From the NCBI GenBank assembly GCA_035949255.1, contig DASZIL010000151.1, positions 1 to 64,000 of the forward strand: a DNA stretch of 64,000 nucleotides. The letters are read 5' to 3'. The notes under the pieces were generated by a model, which saw only the letters and a program-made list of their open reading frames with translations, was not told the DNA's origin and ran no database searches. Source of the DNA: GAS188 sp035949255. GTDB lineage: Bacteria > Pseudomonadota > Alphaproteobacteria > Rhizobiales > Beijerinckiaceae. Of the stretch, positions 17,859 through 26,898 are shown piece after piece. How positions within the stretch are numbered: position 1 is the first letter of the stretch; each line of letters opens with the position of its first letter. The position numbers and the translations under genes are program-made.

Positions 17859-18887
17859 CTAATAACCGGCCTTGTATTTTTCGAGCGTCGCCGTGAGATC
17901 GGCGAAAGCCTTGTCGGGATCAACTCCGGCCTTCTTCGCGCCTTCGGCCCATTTCGCCTTCAAGGGCTCGGTCGCTTTTCTCCAGGCGTCCACCTGCTCG
18001 CTTGTGAGCTGATAGACGTCATGGCCAGCCTCGGCCCTCACCCTGTCTCGTCCGGCATGCTCGAAATCGGCCCAGGGGCTCGCGAAACGCTGCGCCCACT
18101 CGGTGCTGCAATGATCGTCGATCACCTTCTTTTGCGCGGGCGACATGTCGTCATAGGTCTTCTTGTTCATCACCCACACGAAGTCCGAGACATAGAGCGG
18201 CGCGTCCATGTGGAATTTCACCACCTTGTCGATGCCGAAGAGCACGAGCGAACCCCAGGGAAATGTGATCGCGTCGGCAACGCCGCGCTCGAGCGCATCG
18301 CGCGATTCGGGCGCGGAGGCTTGCACATTGGTGCCGCCGAGCGAGACGACCAAGGCGCCGATCGTGGCATTGGCCGGCCTGACCTTCAAGCCGCTGATGT
18401 CGGAAGGAAGGAGGATTTTCTTGTGAGCGTGGATGCCGCTGGGGTCATGCACGAAGGCGAAACAATAGTGCACATCCTTCATCTCTTGGGCCGCATAGGG
18501 ACGATACCAGGCGTCGAGCGCGGCCGAGCCGGTATGAGCGTCCGAGATGAGGAAGGGCAATTCTCCCGCTGCGATAACGGGGAAACGGCCCGGCTGATAG
18601 CCGGGGTTGACGTAGGAGAAGTCGGCAATGCCGTCACGCGCCATGTCGTAATGGTCGAATGCCTTCCCCAATTGCTCGGAAGGAAAGACGAGGTAGTTGA
18701 TCGAGCCGTTGGATGCCTTCTTCACATCCTCGGCCCAATCCTGGATCGCCTTCTGCAGCGGGTGTGAGGCCGGCACCCAATGGGAAAGCTTGAGCGTCAC
18801 CGGCTTGTCCTGCGCCCAAGCGGGCACGGCCGAAGCGGGCACGGCCGCGACGAGCAGGGCCGCCATGGCGGCTGCAAATGTCTTCAT
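17859..18887 (-). CDS. dctP: TRAP transporter substrate-binding protein (DctP-like)
   Basis: 342 residues. The chosen ATG at 18887 has a GGGAGG site 9 bases upstream and gives a clear signal peptide (MKTFAAAMAALL, cleavage near AWA-QD). The open frame continues 60 codons further upstream but without such features. The mature protein shows DctP hallmarks: LKLSHWVPASHPLQ at the start, GIADFSYVNPGYQPGRFP, and the substrate-arginine region KVRPANA. It captures an organic acid in the periplasm for DctQM. Following pobA by 176 bp, it probably binds 4-hydroxybenzoate or a related aromatic acid; that is inference. Confidence 0.87.
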   Translation of the reverse strand: MKTFAAAMAALLVAAVPASAVPAWAQDKPVTLKLSHWVPASHPLQKAIQDWAEDVKKASNGSINYLVFPSEQLGKAFDHYDMARDGIADFSYVNPGYQPGRFPVIAAGELPFLISDAHTGSAALDAWYRPYAAQEMKDVHYCFAFVHDPSGIHAHKKILLPSDISGLKVRPANATIGALVVSLGGTNVQASAPESRDALERGVADAITFPWGSLVLFGIDKVVKFHMDAPLYVSDFVWVMNKKTYDDMSPAQKKVIDDHCSTEWAQRFASPWADFEHAGRDRVRAEAGHDVYQLTSEQVDAWRKATEPLKAKWAEGAKKAGVDPDKAFADLTATLEKYKAGY

Positions 18888-19063
18888 TGGCCTCATCCTC
18901 CCTCGGTCGCGCCGTCCTTTGTCGCATCTTGGCGCGCCGGCTTTTGCCGGAGATTTCTCGTATCGGCAGCAAGCGCGCGGCGTCAAGCTCGGCGCCTTCA
19001 GGAGAGGCCCTGCCATCGTCGTTCCACTCACTCTCGCGGGCTTGTTCTCGTGCTTTCGCAACC

Positions 19064-20248
19064 TCATTTCACGTAAGGCATGCCGACGTAATTCTCGGCG
19101 AGGCTTTGCGCCGCCGCGCGCGAGCTCACGACATAGTCGAGCTGCGAGCGCTGGAGCTTCTGGCCGAAGCCGTCCTCATCGGGAAATTTGTGCAGCATCG
19201 AGGTCATGAACCAGGAAAAATGCTCGGCGCGCCACACCCGTTGCAGGCAGGTCGCCGAATAGCCGTCGAGGAGATCGGTCCGGTTCTCACGGTAAAAAGC
19301 GCTGAGCGCCTCTGACAGGACACGCACATCGGCGACGGCGAGGTTCATGCCCTTGGCCCCCGTCGGCGGCACGATATGGGCGGCATCGCCCGCGAGGAAC
19401 AGCCGGCCGTGACGCATCGGCTCGGTAACGAAGCTGCGCATGCCCGTGACGCCCTTCTCCAGCACCGTGCCTTCATGGACCGTGTCGCCCGCGGCGGTGC
19501 GCAGCCGCCGGTGCAGCTCTTCCCAAATGCGGGCATCCGGCCAAAGCTCGAGATTCTCATCGGGCCGGCATTGCAGATAAAGCCGCGCGACCTCATGCGA
19601 GCGCATGCTCGAGAGAGCAAAGCCCCGAGGGTGGTTGACGTAGATCACCTCTTCGGATGCCGGCTCCGCCTTCGCAAGGATGCCGAGCCAGGCGAAGGGA
19701 TAGACGCGATCGTAAACCGTAATCGAGCCTTGCGGAATGGACGGCCGGCAGATGCCGTGAAATCCATCGCAGCCCGCGATGAAGTCGCAGGCGATTTCGC
19801 CTTGCTCTCCCGCCCGTGTGAAGGTGATGCGCGCCCGCTCGTCCTCGAAATCGTGAACGGCGGCATTCTCGGCCTCGAACAGGATCGCGCCCTTGTCCTC
19901 GAGACGCTGCGCGATCAGATCCTTCACCACCTCCTGCTGGCCGTAGACGGTGATCACCTTGCCGCCCGTCAGTTCCTTGAGATCAAGGCGGTGGCGATGC
20001 TCGCCGATCTGGATCTGGATGCCCTCATGCACGAGGCCTTCTCGTCGAAGCCGGGTATCGAGGCCGGCTTCGCGCAAGATGTCGACGCTGCCCTGCTCGA
20101 GCACGCCCGCGCGCACGCGATTCTCGACGTAGGCGCGGCTTCGTGCCTCGACCACGATCGAGTCGATGCCGTGAAGGTGCAAGAGATGCGACAGCAGCAA
20201 TCCCGCCGGCCCCGCTCCGACGATGCCGACTTGTGTGCGTTCGCGCAT
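19064..20248 (-). CDS. pobA: 4-hydroxybenzoate 3-monooxygenase
   Basis: 394 residues, the normal length for PobA, a flavoprotein that turns 4-hydroxybenzoate plus NADPH and oxygen into protocatechuate. The FAD motif GIVGAGPAGLLLSHLL lies at about 8-23, the DG-type motif GCDGFHGICR around 158-167, and the second FAD motif LFLAGDAAHIVPP near 280. The ATG has an AGGAGGG site just upstream. It heads the pobA-dctPQM-marR operon. No pobR, pcaQ or protocatechuate-cleavage genes are present in the window. Confidence 0.93.
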   Translation of the reverse strand: MRERTQVGIVGAGPAGLLLSHLLHLHGIDSIVVEARSRAYVENRVRAGVLEQGSVDILREAGLDTRLRREGLVHEGIQIQIGEHRHRLDLKELTGGKVITVYGQQEVVKDLIAQRLEDKGAILFEAENAAVHDFEDERARITFTRAGEQGEIACDFIAGCDGFHGICRPSIPQGSITVYDRVYPFAWLGILAKAEPASEEVIYVNHPRGFALSSMRSHEVARLYLQCRPDENLELWPDARIWEELHRRLRTAAGDTVHEGTVLEKGVTGMRSFVTEPMRHGRLFLAGDAAHIVPPTGAKGMNLAVADVRVLSEALSAFYRENRTDLLDGYSATCLQRVWRAEHFSWFMTSMLHKFPDEDGFGQKLQRSQLDYVVSSRAAAQSLAENYVGMPYVK

Positions 20249-20483
20249 TCGTTTCCCTCCTGCCGCTTCTCGCGTCAGGTAGAATGAATTTTCAGCCTTG
20301 CATCAAGCGGGTGGTTGGATGGTAGGAAGGCGGTCATCGAAGCGTCAAGGCGCTGCGCGCATCGCGAGACGAGCCGGGGATGACAGTCAAGGAACGACCG
20401 GTATTGAATCCAATTCGCCCGCTTGACGGCGCGCACCGACGCGCCATAGTCCAATTCCTCGCGGAGAAAACGCGGTTGCCGAC

Positions 20484-21095
20484 ATGAAAGTTAAGGTTTT
20501 GTTGATTGCGCTGGCCGTAGCCGCGGTGAGCGGCTGCGTGCCGGTCCTCCAATCGGGCCTGCCCGACCCGAAGCTCACCGAGCGCGACAAGCTGATGATG
20601 GCGCGTGCCGAACCCGACGAATGGAGCATCCCCGATGTCCGCAGCAAGGTCCGGTATTCGACACATGAGATGCCGGGCACGATCGTCGTCGATACCGGCA
20701 GCCGACATCTATATTACGTTCTGCCCCGCGGCGAAGCGATCGAATATCGGATTGCGACCGGCGCCGAGGCTTATGGCTGGACCGGCCGGGCCGTGGTTGG
20801 TCAGATGAAGGAATGGCCGACCTGGATGCCGACCGCATCGATTATGGAGCGTTGGCCACAGTTCAAAGTCTATCTTAAGCACGGCCCGCTGGAGGGCCGG
20901 TGGGACAATCCGCTCGGCGCCCGCGCGCTCTATCTCTTTCAGGGCGATCATGACACGCTCTATCGCATCCACGGCACCAACGAGCCCGCCGAGATCGGCC
21001 AAGCCGTGTCATCCGGTTGCATCCGCATGCGCAACTTCGATGCGATCGACCTCTATCAGCGGGTGCATATCGGCACTCCGGTCGTGGTGATCTAG
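20484..21095 (+). CDS. L,D-transpeptidase, lipoprotein
   Basis: 203 residues. The N-terminus is a lipoprotein signal with a VSGC lipobox (cysteine 18). The YkuD catalytic domain ends with HGTNEPAEIGQAVSSGCIRM, giving the histidine and the nucleophilic cysteine. Such enzymes make 3-3 peptidoglycan crosslinks or attach outer-membrane proteins to the wall. The ETPTGxF-like region is replaced by LGARALYLFQGDHDT, common in alphaproteobacterial homologues. A second YkuD gene follows 207 bp downstream on the same strand. Confidence 0.88.
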   Translation: MKVKVLLIALAVAAVSGCVPVLQSGLPDPKLTERDKLMMARAEPDEWSIPDVRSKVRYSTHEMPGTIVVDTGSRHLYYVLPRGEAIEYRIATGAEAYGWTGRAVVGQMKEWPTWMPTASIMERWPQFKVYLKHGPLEGRWDNPLGARALYLFQGDHDTLYRIHGTNEPAEIGQAVSSGCIRMRNFDAIDLYQRVHIGTPVVVI

Positions 21096-21302
21096 ACTAA
21101 TCGCGTAGATCTCGCGACCTTACACCTGACCCGGATCTCGATGGAAGAGTGGTCGGCGGAACCGCGTATTTCGGCTCCAAGATTTCCTTGGTCGGACGAC
21201 CGCTTCGCCGCGCAGCGTGAGACTCGCCGAAACCCGTTCTCCTTCATAAGATTACGATCGGCGTGTAGTTTGTCATTGGGTGCCGCCTGGAGGGCTTATC
21301 GA

Positions 21303-21782
21303 ATGCTTGGCCGCCTCATCCTTTCGCTCGTAGGTGTTGCTCTTTCAATTTTGATTGGCTCAGCCGCTCAGGCCGCTCTTTTGATCGAAATAGACAAGTC
21401 AACGCAGCAGATGACCGTCACGCTCAATGACGAGCGGCTTTACACCTGGCCTGTGTCGACCGGAACCGAAGAGTATGACACACCAACCGGCAGCTTCGCG
21501 CCATTCCGTATGGAAATCGACCATCGCAGCGACGAATGGGACAATGCGCCAATGCCCTATTCGATCTTCTTCACGGATACCGGGGTCGCCGTGCATGGCA
21601 CCTACGAGCGACGGTCCCTAGGGCGTGCCGTATCACATGGCTGCGTGCGGTTGTCGGTCAAAAATGCTGCCACGCTGTGGAAGCTCGTCAAACAGGAGAA
21701 AATGGCGAATACCTCGATCATGGTGAGCGGAGACGTTTCAGATGAGGGTCCGTCCAGGGAAACGCGTTCTCCTCTTTACTGA
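21303..21782 (+). CDS. L,D-transpeptidase (short YkuD protein)
   Basis: 159 residues from the ATG at 21303, chosen because GGAGG lies 10 bases upstream and it yields a good signal peptide (MLGRLILSLVGVALSILIG, cleavage near AQA). The frame is open 54 codons upstream without a signal. The YkuD domain has YDTPTGSFAPFRME and the active-site HGTYERRSLGRAVSHGCVRL. It lacks any extra domain, so it is a minimal periplasmic transpeptidase. Its 3' end overlaps a possible small minus-strand gene by 7 bases. Confidence 0.87.
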   Translation: MLGRLILSLVGVALSILIGSAAQAALLIEIDKSTQQMTVTLNDERLYTWPVSTGTEEYDTPTGSFAPFRMEIDHRSDEWDNAPMPYSIFFTDTGVAVHGTYERRSLGRAVSHGCVRLSVKNAATLWKLVKQEKMANTSIMVSGDVSDEGPSRETRSPLY

Positions 21783-21895
21783 AACGCGCGCGCCGCCAGC
21801 CGCTCAAGCAAGAGCCCGACCTTCTCCTCGCTACCGCTTACATGCCCTAAGTTAGGAGCATCCGCGTCGAACCCTTCAACCGTCCATTTTGGCAT
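21776..21895 (-). CDS. Possible 39-residue small protein
   Basis: A short frame beginning MPKWTVEGFDADAPNL and ending LLLERLAARAFQ. The ATG at 21895 has GAGGA 9 bases upstream, the residue mix is protein-like (one acidic half, one amphipathic helix near the end), and the stop overlaps the stop of the convergent L,D-transpeptidase gene. I do not recognise it. It could be a real microprotein, the remnant of a longer gene, or chance; the rest of 21896-22072 shows nothing. Confidence 0.35.
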   Translation of the reverse strand: MPKWTVEGFDADAPNLGHVSGSEEKVGLLLERLAARAFQ

Positions 21896-22072
21896 AAGCC
21901 AAATCCTCTCTTCGCCAAGCTACCATGCGAAAAATGGGGGTGGCGAGCACGTTACGATGTGGCATCGAGATCTCGCAAGACATTGCGATGCTGTCTTATT
22001 GACGAGACGTGAGACCCTAATGAGATCAAAACAGATGGCAGTGTACAAGAACTGGCCCCATTGGTGGCTATC

Positions 22073-23149
22073 ATGAAGAGCTATCGCATCGCCGCGATCG
22101 GTGGTGACGGCATTGGTCCCGAGGTCATCGCGGCGGGCCTCGAAGCCCTCGAGGTTTGCGCCAAGCGCGATGGGGGGTTTCGTTTCGACGTCAAGAACTT
22201 CGACTGGGGCTCCGACCGTTACAAGCGCCATGGCTTGCTGATGCCGGCAGGTGGGGTCGATGAGCTTCGCGTCTTCGATGCCATCTATTTCGGCGCGGTC
22301 GGCGCGCCGGACGTGCCGGATCACGTCACGCTCTGGGGCTTGCGGCTCGCCATCTGTCAGGGCCTCGACCAATACGCCAATGTGCGCCCGACACGTATCC
22401 TTCCCGGCATCACCGGGCCGCTACGAAATGTTTCGGCAAAAGACCTTGATTGGGTCATCGTGCGCGAGAATTCCGAGGGGGAATATGCGGGCCAGGGTGG
22501 CCGTTCGCATAAGGGCTTGCCCGAGGAAGTCGCGACGGAGGTCGCGATCTTCACCCGCGCGGGCGTCGCACGCATCATGCGCTTTGCCTTCGCGCTCGCG
22601 AGCTCACGCCCGCGAAAGCATCTCACCGTGGTAACGAAATCGAATGCCCAACGCCATGGGATGGTGCTTTGGGACGAGATCGCGGCCGAGGTCGCGGCGG
22701 ATTTCCCCGATGTCGCCATGGACAAGATGCTCGTCGACGCGATGACGATGCGCATGGTGCTGAAGCCGGAAACGCTCGACACCATCGTCGCCACCAATCT
22801 GCACGCCGATATCCTCTCAGATCTCGCGGCGGCACTCGCGGGATCGCTTGGCATCGCGCCGACCGCAAACCTCAACCCGGAGCGCAAATTCCCGTCGATG
22901 TTCGAGCCGATCCATGGCTCGGCCTTCGATATCGTCGGCAAGGGCATCGCCAACCCTATCGGCACCTTCTGGACCGGCGTGATGATGCTCGACCATCTCG
23001 GCGAGCCGCGCGCGGCCGAAAGGCTGATGCGCGCCATCGAGCGCGTGACGGCAGACCCCGCCACGCACACGCCCGACCTCGGCGGCAAGGCGACGACGCG
23101 TAAGGTCACCGATGCCGTCATCGCCGCGCTCATGGGCGACAATCTCTAG
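22073..23149 (+). CDS. ttuC: Isocitrate/isopropylmalate-family dehydrogenase, tartrate dehydrogenase type
   Basis: 358 residues from the ATG at 22073; a TTG 12 bases upstream is less likely, since GGTGG sits 6 bases before the ATG. The protein has the beta-decarboxylating dehydrogenase signatures: IGGDGIGPEV at the N-terminus, ENSEGEYAGQGG, the catalytic lysine in TKSNAQRHGM, and the metal-binding NLHADILSDLA. The DWGSDRYKRHG loop and overall pattern match tartrate dehydrogenase/decarboxylase (TtuC) rather than LeuB. It acts on tartrate or D-malate with NAD. A polyamine-type ABC importer follows 65 bp downstream and may bring in its substrate. Confidence 0.8.
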   Translation: MKSYRIAAIGGDGIGPEVIAAGLEALEVCAKRDGGFRFDVKNFDWGSDRYKRHGLLMPAGGVDELRVFDAIYFGAVGAPDVPDHVTLWGLRLAICQGLDQYANVRPTRILPGITGPLRNVSAKDLDWVIVRENSEGEYAGQGGRSHKGLPEEVATEVAIFTRAGVARIMRFAFALASSRPRKHLTVVTKSNAQRHGMVLWDEIAAEVAADFPDVAMDKMLVDAMTMRMVLKPETLDTIVATNLHADILSDLAAALAGSLGIAPTANLNPERKFPSMFEPIHGSAFDIVGKGIANPIGTFWTGVMMLDHLGEPRAAERLMRAIERVTADPATHTPDLGGKATTRKVTDAVIAALMGDNL

Positions 23150-23214
23150 CATCGCCGCTCCACTCTCGCGGCGCCCGCCCGCAAGACGGGTGGACGCGCG
23201 GAGGAGGTGGCGGC

Positions 23215-24414
23215 ATGATCCGCCAGACGCGACTAGGGCTGGCCGTGCCCGATCCCGTGCCGCCCAGGGAGGAAGGCCCGTATGGAGCCATGAATCGTGC
23301 GACGAATCCCGCAGCGCCCGCGGCAGCGCGCGTGAGCCGTTCGGGAAATACCGGGCGCGGCTTCAACGAGCTTCGCCTCGAGGGCGTGCGGCGCGACTTC
23401 GGCACGGTCAACGCGCTTCGTGACCTCACCCTGACCATCTCTCGCGGCCAGTTCGTCGCCCTTCTCGGCCCCTCCGGTTGCGGAAAGTCGACCGCGCTCA
23501 ACTGCATCGCCGGCCTTCTTCCCGTCACGGGCGGGAGCATCTTCCTCGACGACAAGCGCATCGACACGATGCGCGCCGAGGAACGAGGCTTCGGCATGGT
23601 GTTCCAGAACTACGCACTTTTCCCCCATATGACGGTGCGCAAGAACATCGCGTTCGGCCTTCGTATGCGCAGTGTGCCCTCCGCCGAGGTCGAGCGTCGG
23701 GTCGAGGACGCGCTGCGGCTCGTGCGGCTCGCCGAGCATGCCGAGAAGCTTCCGGGGCAATTGTCCGGCGGCCAGCAACAGCGCGTCGCGATCGCGCGAG
23801 CCATCGTCATCGAGCCGCCGCTCGTCCTGATGGACGAGCCGCTCTCCAATCTCGATGCCAAGCTCAGGCTCGAGATGCGCCAGGAGATCCGCCGCATCCA
23901 CACCCAGCTCGGCTCGACGACCATCTATGTCACGCATGACCAGGAAGAGGCGCTGTCGCTTGCCGACCGCATCGTCGTCCTGCGCGACGGCGTGATCCGC
24001 CAGGTTGGGACGCCGGCCGAGCTTTACGGCGCGCCGGCGCATCTCGATGTCGCCGATTTCATGGGCTATCGCAACCGGATCGAGGGAAAGCTTGTGCGCG
24101 ACGAGGCCGGCCTCGCACGCGTCGACATTGATGGCGCCGCGATCCAAGGCTCGTTGCGCGGTGAGCCGAAGGGCGAGCGCGTCGTCGCCGCCATCCGGCC
24201 TGACGATCTCGTGCCGCTACGAGCGGGGCAAAGCGGCATCGCGGCGGTGGTCGAAGCCATCGAATATCGAGGGCGCGAATTCCATGGGCTTGCGCGCACG
24301 GCGGCCGGTGCCGAGTTGCATTTCTCCTCGCCCACGGCGATCGCGCTCGGCGCGACCGTGTCGCTTGCCGCCGATCCCGGGCAGGTGCTGATCTTCGACG
24401 CGGAGGACGCGTGA
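23215..24414 (+). CDS. ABC importer ATPase, PotA/FbpC type
   Basis: About 399 residues. ATPase domain with Walker A GPSGCGKST, signature LSGGQQQR and Walker B LVLMDEPLSNLD, then a C-terminal TOBE-like region (from about 285) as in polyamine, iron(III) and thiamine importers. The start at 23215 has GGAGG close by; an ATG at 23290 also has GGAGG upstream and removes a poorly conserved Pro/Ala-rich leader, so the true start is unsettled. Its stop overlaps the GTG start of the next permease gene (GTGA). Confidence 0.85.
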   Translation: MIRQTRLGLAVPDPVPPREEGPYGAMNRATNPAAPAAARVSRSGNTGRGFNELRLEGVRRDFGTVNALRDLTLTISRGQFVALLGPSGCGKSTALNCIAGLLPVTGGSIFLDDKRIDTMRAEERGFGMVFQNYALFPHMTVRKNIAFGLRMRSVPSAEVERRVEDALRLVRLAEHAEKLPGQLSGGQQQRVAIARAIVIEPPLVLMDEPLSNLDAKLRLEMRQEIRRIHTQLGSTTIYVTHDQEEALSLADRIVVLRDGVIRQVGTPAELYGAPAHLDVADFMGYRNRIEGKLVRDEAGLARVDIDGAAIQGSLRGEPKGERVVAAIRPDDLVPLRAGQSGIAAVVEAIEYRGREFHGLARTAAGAELHFSSPTAIALGATVSLAADPGQVLIFDAEDA

Positions 24415-25322
24415 GCGCCCTCGCATCCGCCGCGCCGGTCCGGCAACCCAGGCCTTCGCTGCGGCTGCGACTCGCGGCATCCGGCATCGATGGGGTGACG
24501 CTCCTTCTTCTCCCTGCCGCCCTGTTCCTGATCGCGCTCTTCATCTACCCTTTCATCTACGGCTTCGTCCTTTCCTTCGAGCCGAAGCAAGGGGGGATGT
24601 TCGCCAATTACCAGCGCTTCTTCTCCGACCCGTTTTTCGCAAACACGGTCGGCACGACGATGAAGATCGCGCTCCCAGTGACGCTCCTCAATCTCGCGCT
24701 CGCGCTCCCGATCGCCTTTCGGGTGCGGCTCCTTCGCCGCCAGCGGCTGTTGACGACCTTCCTCGTGCTGCCGATCACGCTCGGCACGGTGCTCGTCGCC
24801 GAAGGCATGCTGTTCTATTTCGGGCCGCAAGGCTGGTTCAACCGGACCTTGATGACGCTCGGCCTCCTCTCGCAGCCGGTGAGGCTCGTGCACAACTATT
24901 GGGGCGTGCTGATCTCCCTCGTGATCACGGGCTTCCCCTTCACCTTCCTTCTCACCCTCTCCTACATCACCGGCATCGATCCTTCGCTCGAGCAGGCGGC
25001 GGCGACGCTCGGCGCCAGGGCCGCCGCGCGCTTCCGCCATATCTTCTGGCCCTTGCTGCTCCCTGGCCTCGCGATCACCTTCTGCCTCTCCTTCGTGCAG
25101 GCTTATTCGGTCTTTCCCTCGGCTGTGCTCGTCGGTGAGCCCGCCGCGGCCACACGGGTGATCTCGATCGCGGCCTATCAATCGGCCTTCGAGGATTATG
25201 ATTATTCGATGGCTTCGGCCATCGCCATGATCATGGCAGCGACGCAGCTCGTCGTGGTGCTCATCGTCTTTGCCGGGCGCGCGCTTGTCTATCGCGGCCC
25301 TGTCGCTTCCGGCAAAGGGTGA
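24411..25322 (+). CDS. ABC importer permease, PotB type
   Basis: 303 residues from a GTG start that overlaps the ATPase stop. Six predicted membrane segments, with the ATPase-contact EAA-type loop LEQAAATLGARAAARFRHIF (about 195-214). Together with the next gene it forms the heterodimeric membrane channel. The family serves polyamines, ferric iron and other small substrates. Confidence 0.86.
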   Translation: MSALASAAPVRQPRPSLRLRLAASGIDGVTLLLLPAALFLIALFIYPFIYGFVLSFEPKQGGMFANYQRFFSDPFFANTVGTTMKIALPVTLLNLALALPIAFRVRLLRRQRLLTTFLVLPITLGTVLVAEGMLFYFGPQGWFNRTLMTLGLLSQPVRLVHNYWGVLISLVITGFPFTFLLTLSYITGIDPSLEQAAATLGARAAARFRHIFWPLLLPGLAITFCLSFVQAYSVFPSAVLVGEPAAATRVISIAAYQSAFEDYDYSMASAIAMIMAATQLVVVLIVFAGRALVYRGPVASGKG

Positions 25323-25343
25323 GCGAGATGAGAAGCGCCTGAC

Positions 25344-26174
25344 ATGAACCGCTCGCTCACCGAACGGCTCTGGGCGACGGCGCTCTGGCTCCTCGTCGCT
25401 TTCTTCATCCTCAACCTCATCGCACTCATCGCAACCGTCATCACCTCGTCCTTCGCGACGAGGTGGCTCGGGACCTGGTTTCCCGCGGATTTCACGACGC
25501 GCTGGTATTTTTCCGCCTGGGACGAGTTCCAGCTCGGCGACGTCCTCACCGTGACCTTCGAGGTGGTGCTCGCGGTCGTGGCGCTCGCAGGCCTCCTCGG
25601 CGTGCCGGCCGCCTATGCGCTGGCGAGGCGGGATTTTCCGGGCAAGAAGCTCGTGATGCTGCTCTTCCTCTTGCCTCTTCTCGTGCCGCCGATCACCTAC
25701 GGCATCCCGATGGCGACCGTGCTCTACAGGACCGGGCTCGGCGGCACCATGGCTGGTGTCATTCTCGCCAATCTCGTGCCGACGGTTCCCTTCGTCATCC
25801 TCGTCATGATCCCCTTCATCGAGCAGATTGATCCGCGCATCGAGGCGGCCGCGCGGGTCTTCGGCGCCGGCACCTTGCGCCTCTTCATCCATGTGCTCTT
25901 GCCGATCCTGATGCCTGGCGTGCTCGCAGCCCTCCTCCTCGTCCTGGTGCGCACCATCGGCATGTTCGAGCTGACGTTTCTCACGGCCGGCCCGACGAGC
26001 CAGACCCTCGTCGTCGCCCTTTATTATGCGGTGTTCGCCGCCGGCGTGCGCGCCGTGCAATCGATCGACGCCATGGCGGTGATCTACATGGCGACGACGC
26101 TCGTATGGCTCCTCATCGCGCTTCGCTTCGTCAACCCGACGCAGATCGTGGCGCGGGCGAAGCAGACGCGCTGA
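25344..26174 (+). CDS. ABC importer permease, PotC type
   Basis: 276 residues, six membrane segments and the EAA loop IEAAARVFGAGTLRLFIHVL (about 169-188). It starts 21 bp after the PotB-like gene and completes the importer. No periplasmic binding protein gene adjoins the set on either side, so one must be supplied from elsewhere. The 3' end overlaps the convergent membrane-protein gene by 44 bases. Confidence 0.86.
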   Translation: MNRSLTERLWATALWLLVAFFILNLIALIATVITSSFATRWLGTWFPADFTTRWYFSAWDEFQLGDVLTVTFEVVLAVVALAGLLGVPAAYALARRDFPGKKLVMLLFLLPLLVPPITYGIPMATVLYRTGLGGTMAGVILANLVPTVPFVILVMIPFIEQIDPRIEAAARVFGAGTLRLFIHVLLPILMPGVLAALLLVLVRTIGMFELTFLTAGPTSQTLVVALYYAVFAAGVRAVQSIDAMAVIYMATTLVWLLIALRFVNPTQIVARAKQTR

Positions 26175-26802
26175 GCTTGCGCCGGCGCAGCGCACGGGCA
26201 GCCCCGACGCACAGGTAGCCCGCCGCAAGGAAGGCCACGAGCAAGAAGATGCCGTTTACCGCAAGACGCGAATAGCCGAGCGCCGCGGCATCGAGAAACG
26301 AATAAGGATAGCTCCCGATGAGCACGCCGCGCATGAGGACGTAGAGAAAATAGGCGACCGGAAAGCTGAGCCAATAGACCGGATCGATCCAGCGCAAATC
26401 GCCTTTCGGCACGAAGGCGATCCAATAGAGAAGGTAGAGCGGCGGCAGGACGTCGTGCAACAACTTGTCCGCGATGCCCGAAGGCATCCAATAGGGACGC
26501 AAGATGGTCGAGTAGATGATGCCGACCATGGCGATATAGACGAGGACGGCCGAGCGCGTTCCCGACCGGGCCAGGAAACCGCGCGAGGCTGGGCGAAGAC
26601 AGGCGATGGTGAGCACGAGCGCGACGAGGATATTGGTCAATACGGTGAAGAAGCCGAAATAGACGATGAACCCATGCGCCACGGAAAAGCCGCGAGCGAG
26701 CGAAAAACCCATCGCAAGGCGAAGCTGCAGACCGAGCGCCAGCCATCCGAGCGCGGCTCCGGCACCCGCAAGAACCCGCTCCGCCGCCGAAGCCTTGCCC
26801 AT
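26131..26802 (-). CDS. Pr6Pr-type six-helix membrane protein
   Basis: 223 residues from the ATG at 26802, which has AAGGTGAT nearby; an upstream start at 26850 is possible. Six or so membrane segments, with FFTVLTNILVALVLT, LHDVLPPLYLLYWI and SFPVAYFLYVLMRG, match the Pr6Pr/FAR-17a-like family seen in many proteobacteria. Function unknown; the histidine and tryptophan in the conserved segments are family traits. The C-terminus is basic and cytosolic. It overlaps the 3' end of the PotC-like gene on the other strand. Confidence 0.72.
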   Translation of the reverse strand: MGKASAAERVLAGAGAALGWLALGLQLRLAMGFSLARGFSVAHGFIVYFGFFTVLTNILVALVLTIACLRPASRGFLARSGTRSAVLVYIAMVGIIYSTILRPYWMPSGIADKLLHDVLPPLYLLYWIAFVPKGDLRWIDPVYWLSFPVAYFLYVLMRGVLIGSYPYSFLDAAALGYSRLAVNGIFLLVAFLAAGYLCVGAARALRRRKLSASASPAPRSASG

Positions 26803-26898
26803 GATCAGATCACCTTTCTCGATGTTACGCGGAAGGCTATCGGCGCCCATCGGAAGACTTGAATGGATAAGCGACGAGCGTGACGCTTTTTCGACCCT

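Noticed and set aside
17103..18767. 554-codon frame opposite the TRAP genes
   Set aside because: Antisense of three well-recognised TRAP genes with no features of its own.
24066..26228. 720-codon open frame antisense to the ABC importer genes
   Set aside because: High-GC shadow frame; the sense strand encodes clear permeases with known motifs, and the antisense product is a charged Arg/Glu/His-rich string with no family features.
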